Below, piece after piece: positions 12,201-24,200 of a stretch of DNA of 64,000 nucleotides (positions are counted from its first letter, which is position 1; every line of letters starts with the position of its first letter). The notes beneath the pieces were generated by a model. That model saw nothing but the letters and a program-made list of their open reading frames with translations. It was not told the origin of the DNA and ran no database searches. Where the stretch lies: NCBI GenBank assembly GCA_933228895.1, contig OW121848.1, positions 94,197,470 through 94,261,469 on the forward strand, in the 5' to 3' direction. A program made the position numbers and the translations under genes. The stretch comes from Platycnemis pennipes. Lineage: Eukaryota > Arthropoda > Insecta > Odonata > Platycnemididae.

Positions 12201-15200
12201 ATTGATAACCGTAAGGTAACTTGATAGCTTAAAGATTAATAGAAAGAAATGCAAGTAATGAACATTTGGAGAAAACTGTAATTCTTCCAAAATACTTAGT
12301 ACATCGAGCAAAGGGAATTGAATGTAGTATCCATTAAAACCTTGGTGTCATCACCATAGTAGGGTAATGCAGGGTAATTATATCATGAAAATAAGTTGAC
12401 TGTTGATTAGGGTTTGCTTCACGGGTTTCGAATACATTTGCGAGAAAGATGCTACTTTTCTTTCATCAAGCCTAATTCAGAAAACATTACTAGTAGAATC
12501 CATATGAGGTAGCTGATTAACGAACTACATTGTGCGAAGGGAAGAGGGATTAGATTTGTGCAACCTAGTTATAATTGTGTAGAGGTCATATTCTGATTAA
12601 AAGTACTTGAAGTCATTATCAGACCAAAGGTTCTAAACTAGACTGAAATTTTAAGGGAGTGAAAAGTACGTTTGAAGCAGGCAAACCATTTGCTGCTACA
12701 TGCCACATCTATTTTCCCGCATGCTTGCTTTCCACCTTTTTATGACGTTGTTACAGAACATGGAATGCAAATCATACTTCCCCTGAAAGATTTGATGCTT
12801 TCCTGGTGAATGATTAGAGTGAAATGCTCTCGGGATTCCCACCAGTTTGGCATTCCAAATACTGAAATTTCAAAGGTTGAGCCTGCCATCAACTTCAGGG
12901 ATCAACACCAGGGAAGACGATGGCATTAGAAAAGTCGGTATTTGGATTACTAACCTGGTGGGAATCCTGAGAGCATTTCATTATGTACTTCCCCTCATTA
13001 CTGCACTCATATAAATAATTTGAATACCAAACAGTTTGTCCAAACCAAGGCAATCCTAACAATGGTTGCTATCTTGTCAACATATACTCTAGAGAGAAAT
13101 TGAGAGAATTTTGGGGAAACCTCGGAAAAAACTTTTGAGTACCTACTTCTGCAAGCAAATATTACTCTGGAGAAGTTAAATAGGGCATAAATCAGGAATT
13201 TCTTCAATGCTAAAGATAGTATGGCTCATCAAGCAAGACCATCGCCAAAGCGAGTGATTTTTCGCTATCGCTGGTTCATGGTGAATTGCATAAGCATTTT
13301 CTACACTTATTCATAGGAGAGATCATTTCTGTCAAATGGCTAGAACAAGTCGATTTTGTTGTCCTGGTTGCATAACTCGCGGAACTCAACTCCCCGTGAC
13401 AAAGACTAAGTTACTACCTATGAGGCAAGTTATTTCAATGAAAGAGAAATAAAATTTGCTAAGATGCACTACCAGTTATCGTCACCTTGCTCATCCATTA
13501 CATTGTAATACCTTGGGGTATTAGATTAACATGATTTTGCACCAATTGTCATTTGGTTCTTCTTCCCTTCTTCCCAACTTCTTCCCAAGGACAAAAATTC
13601 CAACACTGTATACATTGGTTATTCAATTTTTTATTTAGTATATAAATGAGTGTCACTACTTGCATTTACTGTTTACTCACAAATTATCCCCAGCACAGCC
13701 AAGAATGAAAATACCATAATTTGGGTTGGAAAACACCAAAATACCCATAAAATAGGTTTGATTTTGGGAACTTGGAATCACTGAAAATATCAGGTCTAAT
13801 CTGATCTATAAATCAGAAAGAAGATCAGGCCTATAAATGGCATAATATAGGGTTAGCTCTACCCTATCAAATCAACCTACAGGTTGAACACTGAGTGAGT
13901 GAGTGATAATATTCAGGCATAAAAGATTATAATATAAGCAATATAACAAAAGTTGCTATTGTATATTTAGTGATTAATGAAGTAATATACCATAGTCATA
14001 CAGTAGAGTCTTGATTTTACGTAACACCTTGGAACCCAAAAATGGGGTGTTGTGTAAAATCAGGATATTAGTGGATTTTGAAAAATATGCTAAGATTTCA
14101 CAATGTATGAGAACACAATGACATTGAAACTATTTTCACTACAAAGAGATCATTATTGAATACACATTACACTGTAGAAATTAAAACTATTTTAATTATG
14201 GTGGAGAGATTATTATATTTTAAATCAAAACGTGAAATAGAATTTCAGAACAGAATCAAAGCTTCTTGGCTGCTCAGGCAAAATTACAGATTTAGCATTT
14301 ACACATGTGGCAATCAAGTGTGTACATATTTAGAAAATCATTCCTGTGGAAGAGTATGAATTGAACTGAGAGGTAACATTTGAAATTAAGGTGGTTTAAA
14401 AAATTTATCCAGGATAATTAAATAGAAAAGTACATCACTCAATGAAAGTTAAATAGCATTGCATAGCAAACAAATAAACTGCCTGGGCAAAATGAAAATG
14501 AAGGAGAACCCCTCTGAAAGTAAAATTTCATTTATAGAATAATGCCTTTTAAAAATATTTTGTGATGTTTTTTTGCACTTTTAACCATTCCATTTTTTAG
14601 TGTATTACTTTTTCAATTTCTCTTAAATTATCTTTGAAATCATCATCAACTTCGTGAAGTAATGAGAAATGAAGCAAGGTATTTAATGCCTTGAGGATGT
14701 CTTCTTTTTCGGGTTCAGGGATGACCTCATCACTTTCATCTTCTTCATCGTCACTCAGTACTTCATTTAAACATCAAGTGTGTTTCTGAAAAATCATGAG
14801 AGCCCACTAAAATCTATCTGCAAAATTGCTACGCATCGCACCAATGCATAGAAGTGTCGTAAACTTGCAACACTTTTTTGCACTTGTTAGAAAGCTGTCA
14901 GTTTATCCGTTTTGATGAGGAAGATTCATTATTCCTGTATTAAATTTAGTGTGTTAGAAGGGATAACTAATAAATCCAAGTGACATTATGAATGGTAAAA
15001 TTTCGTATTCCGCTGTTTAGCAGCAAACTTAACCGTGCTCACACGTAAATTTTTTAATGAGTCATAAGGTAGATTTTTCAACGCAAGGGAACTAACATGG
15101 GTATGTCAACACGGCTCTGCTACTAAGCGAGATGCAAGCAAACAAAAAAAGTGTTGGCTGCAGAAGCCCCTAAAAGGTGGCCCAACTCCTCCTCCACTAG

Positions 15201-18200
15201 TGGAAGCCACCTGGGTCAAAGAGAAGCTGGGTGGGGGGATACAATTACAGATAAAGCGGAGTGATCTTCTCAGGTTTCCCTCTCTTCTCTTTCTCGCTGA
15301 ATGAGTCACGCCAAGATGAATTTTGTCGTGACCGGAATAAGAGATGAAGAACTCTTCCTGGGTAAGGGGGGTCTTTTGCGGAAAACCGGTTTAGATGCGT
15401 AAATTATGCAGACCCAACTGAGGGATCGACCCTAAAAATGACAACTTTATTGTTCCCCACCCCACTCTTCGCTTGACCCTTCCGTGGCCTGCGGGCTGGG
15501 GTAATCTCCAATCTTTCATCTTAGCATGGTAGATGCCTTTACTGTGCCTCCGTGGTCAAGCATTTGTTTACATTCTTGGTGGATGTATAACAATAACAAT
15601 AAGTATGTTTACATACTTGGTGGATGTATAACAATAACAATAAGTATTATGATATTTGTAGCATGCTGGGAATATATCAGCTCAGAGTTACATTTATTAA
15701 ATTTTTTTCTGTGCATTTCCACATTTTAAACGGAACTTTATTATAAACAACATTGTCGAGTGTTCATTTCACAAGAAGTTTGTTAATAATAACGGTAAAG
15801 TTCCTTTTAAAAGTAATAACTGCAGAACGAAACATTTGGTATGAACTGCTAGGCCTGTATTTTCATAGTAGGTGGCAAATATTTTTAGTAAATGAGTAAA
15901 CTAATAGTTGGCTGAGTGGGGATGGTACTGAGAAGAGGGCCGTTATCACCTCTGCCCAGTGATCGAGGAAAGGGTCCAGCTTCCCTGACTTGTGATACAA
16001 GATAGACAAGAAGTATATCTGTGCAATTCCTTCCAAGAGTGAGTTCCGTATGAAGGAATACAAGGATATGCTCAAGGTATTAATGACAAGGGAGAGAGGT
16101 GTAAGTGCCTCTGGGCCTCCTTGGAGGAACTCCACCACAGCAACAATCTAATCTAATCTAATGACAAGGGAAGCATTTTTGATTGCAAAGCTCCGGAGTG
16201 AAAGGGTACTTAAAAACAGCACAGGTAGCATCTACGATAACATGTTGTAATTATCATTTATTAAAAATTCTAATTTCTTTGTCTTGAATTGCACTGTGTT
16301 TGCTATCATTTTCATATTCCTTGGTTCTTCAATTCAATTTATTAAAAATCTTGGCTAACCCAAACCGTGTATCGAATTCCGCTTAAAGCAAATTCAAAGC
16401 TCGCGAGCTAGCCACGAAAACTTTAACGGAGTTACCCGCTGAGATGGCTGCTCTGTGGCATTACATGTCTAGCAGTCCGACAACATCTAGCTCCTTTAAA
16501 GCCTCTAGAATTTCCACAGAGAAAGAGGACGCCTTGGTAGCGCAACTGGTAGAGCACCTGGCCGGAAATCAGGGGGTCCGGGTTCGAGTCCCGGTCAAGT
16601 CGAATGATTTTTTCTCTGTGGAATATCTTGCATCCGCTTAAAGCTCTAGATTGGAGAAGTACAGACGACACAACCTAAACAGACCTATCTACCTAGACAT
16701 GGGGAAGGTAGCGAGTGAACATTTTGATGCCAAGCATTTAAGCAAGTTTTAGCCATCTGATGCCATCAGTTGTGATGTTTTATGTAATACTACAATGTCA
16801 CATATCTTCCCAATTGCCTCGGTTGTTGGCATCAGTTGAGGACAAACACTGTCAGTACTTTATTCCGCTTAACAATGCACCCAAGTGTCAAAACACGTGT
16901 GCTTAGGCAACCCCAAAGCGAGCTTCATCTCGTCACTCGGAACAGCAGACAGGGTTGCTATCTCAAGGTCATAAAGCAGCTTTGTGTGAGCATACCAGGA
17001 TTCCAGCGCAATTATCATAGCGTAAACAAGTAAACACCTAGAACCTATATTTTTTTGTGCTGAAACATGGAAAAATAAAATAATAATATATATACCATTA
17101 AAATGCAATGTATTGATTCGTTACAGTTGAATGTCACAGTAGTACGGCATTATATTAAAGATTTCCTTTAAAAATGGGCAAGAATCTGCCGGATTTTGTT
17201 TTAAAAGTTTCTTTGAGTTCTGTTGTTTCATTTTGTAAAATCGAATTGATATCTCCACTGGGGACCAAAATAGCATTACGTAAAATCGTTACATCGAATT
17301 TACATAAAATCAAATAATGCTTCCATAAGAATACTACAGGAGTAAGCCGGGACCGCTCATTCACTTTTGTAAAATCAAATTTTACGTAAAATTGGGTTAC
17401 GTAAAATCGAGATTCTACTGTACAAATTTAATTGCAAACACCAAAGGAAGTTCGAATAAGCTCACCTCGACATACAACATAAATTTAACCTCCATAAATT
17501 TAGTGAGGTTAAAATGATTAGGACTTTTATAAGTACCTCACTAAATACATGATCCAGTACTGGGTTTTATTTTTAATAAAAATATTTTGGGCAAAACTCG
17601 AACAAAAAACTTACCGCAGCAAGAGTAGCAACAGTAGCTTCTAAAACCTCAATGTGACGCTGTGCATGAGCTAACTTGTTACCCGTCTCATTCCGATCAG
17701 CATCAATAGCTCTTGCTTCACCCTGAAGACGAACAACATATCGCTCCACATTTTGCATCTCCCCTAACTGCTCCTTCAATTTCTGTTAATTAAATAATTT
17801 ATTAATACAGGGCTTCAGCCAAAGAGAGAGAATGTTATATTTTTTTGAGGACAACTGCCAAAAATTTTCAAGGTCCAAATTTCCAATATGGGTCATTCCA
17901 TACCATTTCACCAGATTTTTTAAAAAGTTGTTGCAGCACCATTTCAGAAAAAATTCAAATTTAACACACTTACTACTACATGTCTGTAAGGCCCAAAACC
18001 AATTTTTGTTAATTTTTTTTCCATGACCTCAAGGACTTACAGGGCCGCGAAGGTCACAGCGCACTGTAAAAATGACACTTTCAGCGAGTATCGGTAATTA
18101 GAGTTACTCGGAAACTACAGGTTGTAGTAGAATGGTTCAAATACCATTTTGATGGTCATAAATTGAGCTTTCATTTGAAATATTTTTAAATAACCTTACT

Positions 18201-21200
18201 ATGTAACATCTATGAGAATGATGAGTACAAAGTTTTGATACAAATTGCTGTTTTTTACAACTTTTGCTATTTATTTTCTTATAGAAGGGTTGTGATCACA
18301 AGGTCTATATTTTTGTTATAGTATATTTGGGTACCATAGTAAATGTGTGTGAGAAAAAAAATGTGTGTTTGTTAAGCCTTTAGCTGTTACAAGCTTCCTC
18401 AAATAGGAAAAATTGAAAATTTACCATTTTCGGGCCCCTGTATCTCTGGTGGGGGACTTGTTAAAAATTTGAAATTTTCAGTACAACAAGCTATGATCCT
18501 TATAAGAATGCACTAAAAATTTGGAGTATGTGTTTTGGCTTGTTTGGAAGTTACACCAAACTGAATTTTCAAAAAAATTTCTCTCGCTCACTTTGTAGAA
18601 GCAATGTATAGATTGTTGCATATAATTAAATGTTGCCAGAAATAAATCCAAATAATAGTTATAACAATACTATCAAACTAGTGCCTTGAAAACTGTATAT
18701 TTCAGTTCCAATAAGAAGTAGGCACGTAGCCAGAAATTTGCTTTGGGGGGGCTAAGTCTAGTGTTGCATAACTTGAAACAAATCACCTTTGCCCGTTCGG
18801 TGCCTACATGTTCTATCTCTTACCTCAATTTTCAGTGCTTTGTATTTACTTTCACAGTGGCTATTCCTATCTTTTCTCACTGGTTTAGTTCACTGTTTAC
18901 CATTTGGGGGTAAGGGGTCAGTGACTCCAGGGAGGGACAAGGGCAGAACATGCCTATGGACCACCAAGACCGTCATGCGTGGTGAAGAGCCACATCCTCC
19001 TCGAGGTGCCCCTGGTATCGCTGAACATGACGGATCTAGACCTGGCGGTCAATAAACAGCTCCCATCACCATGGTGCGTCTCTGTGCTAAGGGTGACCGC
19101 ATCTGCGGGGCGGAGGGTAAGAAGTCACTAACAGATAGACTCCGGATACTGGGCGACCTCCGGTTTTATTTAGCCTTACCCATGCATGCGGGGCTCTGCA
19201 TGGGCGGACACCATATTTCCCTAGCTACTCGTGGGACCAAACATGGAACCCTCAAACAAAACTATGGAGGGTGCTGACAGGCGCACTCTTCACATGGACT
19301 CTTGTAGTCTGTCTTCTTTCTTGGTGGATGCGATACCGGTGGAGAGCCCCGATGGGGATCCCAGTCGGGACGCTTCTTCCTTGGGGGATGCGATACCGGT
19401 GGAGAGCCCCGATGGGGATCCTAGTCGGGACGCACCCTCTACTACCTTAACCTTGCCTGTGGGGGTTCCTTCTGGGAGACCCACACATCCCAGTTGCCCC
19501 TCATACCCTTCGTGGGGAGAGGAGGACGATATCCTTTTCAACCTCTCTGGGCCCACCTTCAAGGAGGCACCAAGCCTGGTCTCCCCAATGGGAGTAGAGT
19601 CTGACTCGGGAGCCCCTGTGGGTAGTGGCCTAAGGGAAGGCTCCATACCCCCTCGAAGAGAAGGAGACAAGGGAGGAAGAAGATGTGGGCGGGGCCGAAC
19701 CATGGCTGGCATAGCCGTGCTTCAGGCCAACCTACAACACAGTAAGGCTGCCTCAGGGGTTCTGCAAAGGATACTCTCTGAAGGTATGGTCAAAATAGCT
19801 CTGATTCAGGAACCCTGGGCTTTCCAGGGAAGAGTCAGGGGCCTGAGCATGACAGGCGGAAAAGTATATTACTGTACCACTGTTGATAGGCCTAGATCTT
19901 GTATCTATGTGAATGGGATAAGTGCTTTGCATCTATCGGAATTTACCACTAGGGATCAGACAGCAGTTCTGCTGACCCTGGGGGAAGGTGAGAACAGGAA
20001 GAGGGTGGTCATCTGCTCCTCCTACCTGCCATACGATGCACCGGCTCCTCCACCATCAAATGAGATGGAGAGGCTGGTGAGTCACTGTAAGACCAACAAG
20101 TGGGATCTTCTGATTGGTTGTGATGCTAACTCGCACCACATTGTGTGGGGGAGTGGGAGCACCAACGGAAGGGGAGAGGCACTGTTGGAGTATCTTATGT
20201 CTACGGAGTTACAAATACTCAATAAAGGATCACAACCTACCTTTGCAAATAGCATTAGGCAGGAGGTGATAGATATTACACTGTGCACCAGTTCTCTGCT
20301 GCACAGGATTGATGGGTGGAGAGTGTCAGGGGAGATAACTTTGTCCGACCACAGACACATACTCTTCACTCTTTTAGAATCCAATTACAGGGAAATAACA
20401 TATAGAAACCAGAGGACTACAAATTGGGGACTATATCGAGAAAGGCTGGGAGCTGCCCTAGAGGGGGCACCTCAGTGCAAGTTTAGAAATGTGGATGAGG
20501 TAGATGCTGCTGTTGATTATCTACAGAGAAGCATCATCACATCCTACGAAGACAGCTGCCCCCTAAGGACCAGGAAGGAAGGGTGTAAATTACCCTGGTG
20601 GGGAGCAGAATTAGACGGTCTCCGCAGAGAGACTAGGAAACTCTTTAATAAAGCAAAGAGGACAAGAATGCCTCGGGATTGGGAAAACTTTAAGGTTGCC
20701 CAACGGAGGTACAAAGCAGCAATCAAGCGCTGTAAAAGGGACTCATGGAGGAGCTTCTGTGAGAGCGTAGAGACTGTTCCACACATGGCAAGACTTCATA
20801 AGATCCTATCGAAAGACTCAGAAGCGGGGGTGGGTTCTCTGCTGCTTCCCTCGGGAGACTTCACGTCTTCCGACAAGGAAGCACTAAAGCTAATGCTGGA
20901 GACCCACTTTCCAGGCTCCAGGGAGTTGAGGGAGATGCATCATGGGAGGAATCCCATCCGTCCGGCTCGGACGGAATGGAGACTTTCCTCCAGCATCGTG
21001 ACGTACACAGTTACAAAATGGGCAATCATGAGTTTTAGCCCCTTTAAGGCTGCTGGGGAGAATGGGGTATTTCCTGCACTCCTTCAGGAAGGGCAGGATC
21101 TGCTCCTCCTTCCAATGGTAAGAATATTTCGCTCCTGCCTGGCTTATGGATATGTTCCGAAAGCCTGGAGGGTCACCAAGGTGGTTTTCATACCTAAACC

Positions 21201-24200
21201 AGGTAAGACTGACTACACAAGAGCAGACTCCTTTCGAGGAATCAGTCTGATGTCTTTTCTACTGAAGACACTAGAAAAGATAGTGGATAGATACATAAGG
21301 GATGGGCCATTAAGAGATCACCCCCTGCACCTGTATCAACATGCCTACCAGAAGGGAAAATCCGTGGAGACAGCGCTCCACAATCTTGTTAGCAGGATTG
21401 AGGGAGTGCTGGAACACGGAATGTACGGACTGGGGGCATTTCTTGATGTCGAGGGAGCATTTAATAACACGTCCTTCGATCAAATATGCATTGCTGCAGG
21501 AAGACATGGTATCCATGCTCACATTGTGAGCTGGATTAGATACATGTTGGAACAAAGAACTGTAAAAGTAGTATTGAGAGACAGTTCAATGAAGGTAGCT
21601 GTGACTCGAGGCTGCCCTCAGGGAGGAGTGTTATCTCCACTCCTCTGGAATATGGTAGTCGACAGTCTTATTTTAGAATTGAATAGGACTGGAGCATACA
21701 CTCAAGGGTACGCAGATGATGTGGCTATAATCATCACTGGAAAGTACCTTGATACTGTCTCTGGACTCATGCAGAAAGCCCTGGATAAGGCAATGGGGTG
21801 GTGTGCAGAAACAGGGCTGACTGTAAATCCGGAGAAAACTAAGCTTGTATTGTTTACCAATAGAAGGAAAATGGAGGGCTTTAGACCTCCCTCTTTGCAG
21901 GGGAAGGTTTTATATCCCTCACCATCGGTCAAGTATCTTGGGGTTATTCTGGACTCCAAGCTTAACTGGGGAGAGCATTTGGAGACCAAGGCAAAGAAAG
22001 CTTGTGCCTCCTTATGGATGTGCAGGAGGACCCTTGGTAAAACATGGGGACTTCAGCCAAAAGCCATTAGATGGATTTATACGGCAGTCATTAAACCTAG
22101 TTTCTTGTACTGCTCTATAGTTTGGTGGAAGAGAGTCCGGCTCAAAACTGCTGGGAACAAACTGAACCACCTTCAAAGATTGGCCTGTATGGGCATTTCA
22201 GGGGCTATGAGGACAACCCCAACTCTGGCGCTGGAAACGCTGCTGAACCTCGCTCCACTCCATGTGGAAGCTGAGGTGCAGGCAAAGACAGCGGCTTATC
22301 GTCTCAAATGTATGGGACAGTGGTATGACAAAGTAAGTTCCTATGGTCACAGACAAGTTTGGACAGAGCTCATGAAGTCGAGTCCCATTCTCGGGATGGG
22401 CAGTGATGGAATGATAGCCAGGTTCAACCTAACACCCTCCTACTTCAAAACCCACTTCCCGGATAGGGAACAGTGGGCTAGAGGAAAGGGGAAAGAACTT
22501 CATTCTGGGGCCGAGGTATGGTATACGGACGGCTCTAGGAAAGAAGGAAGAGCGGGAGCAGGGGTCTACAACTGTAGCACACCAAGGAAGCTCTCAATCC
22601 CTTTGGGAAAATATGCTACGGTGTTCCAGGCAGAGGTATATGCACTTCTGACCTGTGCGTATGCTATTAAGGAAATCGGGATGTTTAACAGACCGATACA
22701 CATATGCACGGATAGTCAGGCAGCTTTAAAGGCGCTGACATCACCATGGTGCAAATCACAGCTGCTGCAGGAGTGTCGTGAGGCACTCAATGATATAGGC
22801 AGATGCGGCAAGATGGAACTTTTCTGGGTGCCTGGTCATGCAGGCATATCTGGAAATGAGATGGCTGATGAGCTGGCAAGGGCCGGTTCCAGCCGAGATC
22901 CGATTGGTCTAGAGCCAATCATACCTATTGCCTCGTCGGTAGGGATGGCAGAAATTAGAATGTGGGGGCTAACCCGACATTCTGAGATCTGGCGAGCTGC
23001 ACCAGGCGTTAGACAGGCCAAACTACACATTGAAGAGCCTAGGCCTGGGCTTGCCAAAAGACTCCTGTCACTAAACAGGGGTCAACTACGAACGGTAGTG
23101 GGACTCCTCACGGGGCACTACCAGGTGATGAGGCACCTGCACCTCCTGGGAATCGTAGATTCCCCCAGATGCAGGTGGTGCGAAGAAGAGGATGAAACCA
23201 CATCCCACATGTTATGCGAGTGCCCTGCGGTGATGAGGACTCGAAACAGGTACCTGGGTTCCCCATTTTTGGAACCCAGTGAGGTAAGGGAAATCCCCAT
23301 CGGGGACTTGTTGGCCTTTAGCAGGGCGATCGGCCTTTATGGGTGACTTCTTCAAAAGGGTGGTTAGCACAATGGACCAATGGGTCTAAGTGCCTCAGGG
23401 CCTCTGTTGTGAGGAACTCCACCTCTATTACAATCTATCTATCTATCTATCACTGTTTACCCTATTATGAAGCATTAATTTGACCGGCCACAGAACATAG
23501 TTCAAACATATCAGATTGAAAAGAACAACTACAGTCAAGCCCACTTATATCAAACCTGTTCCAGTTATAACGACGTGAAGGCTATTCCCCATCAAAGAGA
23601 AGCTCGGAAAAACTGATCCACATATAACGAAGTTCAGTTATTACAGAGTAAATATTCGGACCCCTCAAATTCGTTATAAATTGCCTTGACACTATTAACC
23701 ACACACATGCATCAAACTAGAGATCACATTTCAAGACACTTAACACTTGAATTATACGCAGTGTAATCCAGATTACCATGGCCACTTAAAATTAGAACAA
23801 CAAAATTATTGGGAAAAAATTTCGGGGGAGGGCTGAAGCCACAGAGGGGTCATTCCATGTCAAATCAACCAAAAAAATGGTAAAATTTACCTCACCCTTT
23901 GCAATTTTGATGAAAATTGGTAAAGTTGTTGGTCTTACAGAGAAACTAAATAATACCGAGTATTAAACTCCTGGGCCAAATACTTTGTTAGAAAATTGGG
24001 TCTAAATATTGCCCAAAAATCAAATTTTAGGTCTGCGGTGCACTTTTTGAATTGTCGTAACTCCGATACCAACACACTTAGAGCGTTGTGTGTGGTGTCA
24101 TTTTAAAGCTCTTAATAATGCCTTCCATTCGATATGTCACATGCCGAGGTTAAAAATAATTTTACGTCAAAGGTCAAGGTCAACATAGTTTGACCTTGAA

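Larger units (their letters stand above)
14001..17420. mobile_element. pogo/Tigger-like Tc1-mariner element, decayed, with nested insertions
   Basis: The left end CAGTAGAGTCTTGATTTTAC and right end GTAAAATCGAGATTCTACTG are inverted partners, and each is flanked by TA (13999-14000, 17421-17422). This is the target duplication of the Tc1/mariner group; the terminal sequence resembles pogo/Tigger. The subterminal taaaatc/gattttac words recur near both ends. A transposase tail remains at about 14600-14772. The element was hit later by a LINE stub (16094-16158) and carries a tRNA-like unit (16531-16602). Confidence 0.75.
18902..23449 (+). mobile_element. complete non-LTR retrotransposon (LOA/R1-like), 4548 bp
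   Basis: Flanked by a perfect 12-bp target duplication, TCACTGTTTACC (18890-18901 and 23450-23461). It has a 5' leader of about 330 bases, one intact ORF of 1371 codons, a short 3' UTR and an (ATCT)n tail instead of poly(A). The exact duplication, intact ORF and defined 5' end argue for a recent full-length insertion. No separate ORF1 with zinc knuckles is seen in the leader. Inserted inside the outer transposon. Confidence 0.9.

Noticed and set aside
16531..16602. Functional tRNA-Ser(GGA)
   Set aside because: No long variable arm, no U33 and a mismatched acceptor stem; better read as a SINE head or pseudogene.
19290..23300. Antisense ORFs of 60-140 codons across the LINE
   Set aside because: Shadows of the intact sense ORF without any signature.
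23430..23450. Independent ATCT microsatellite
   Set aside because: It is the tail of the LINE, since the target duplication follows immediately.
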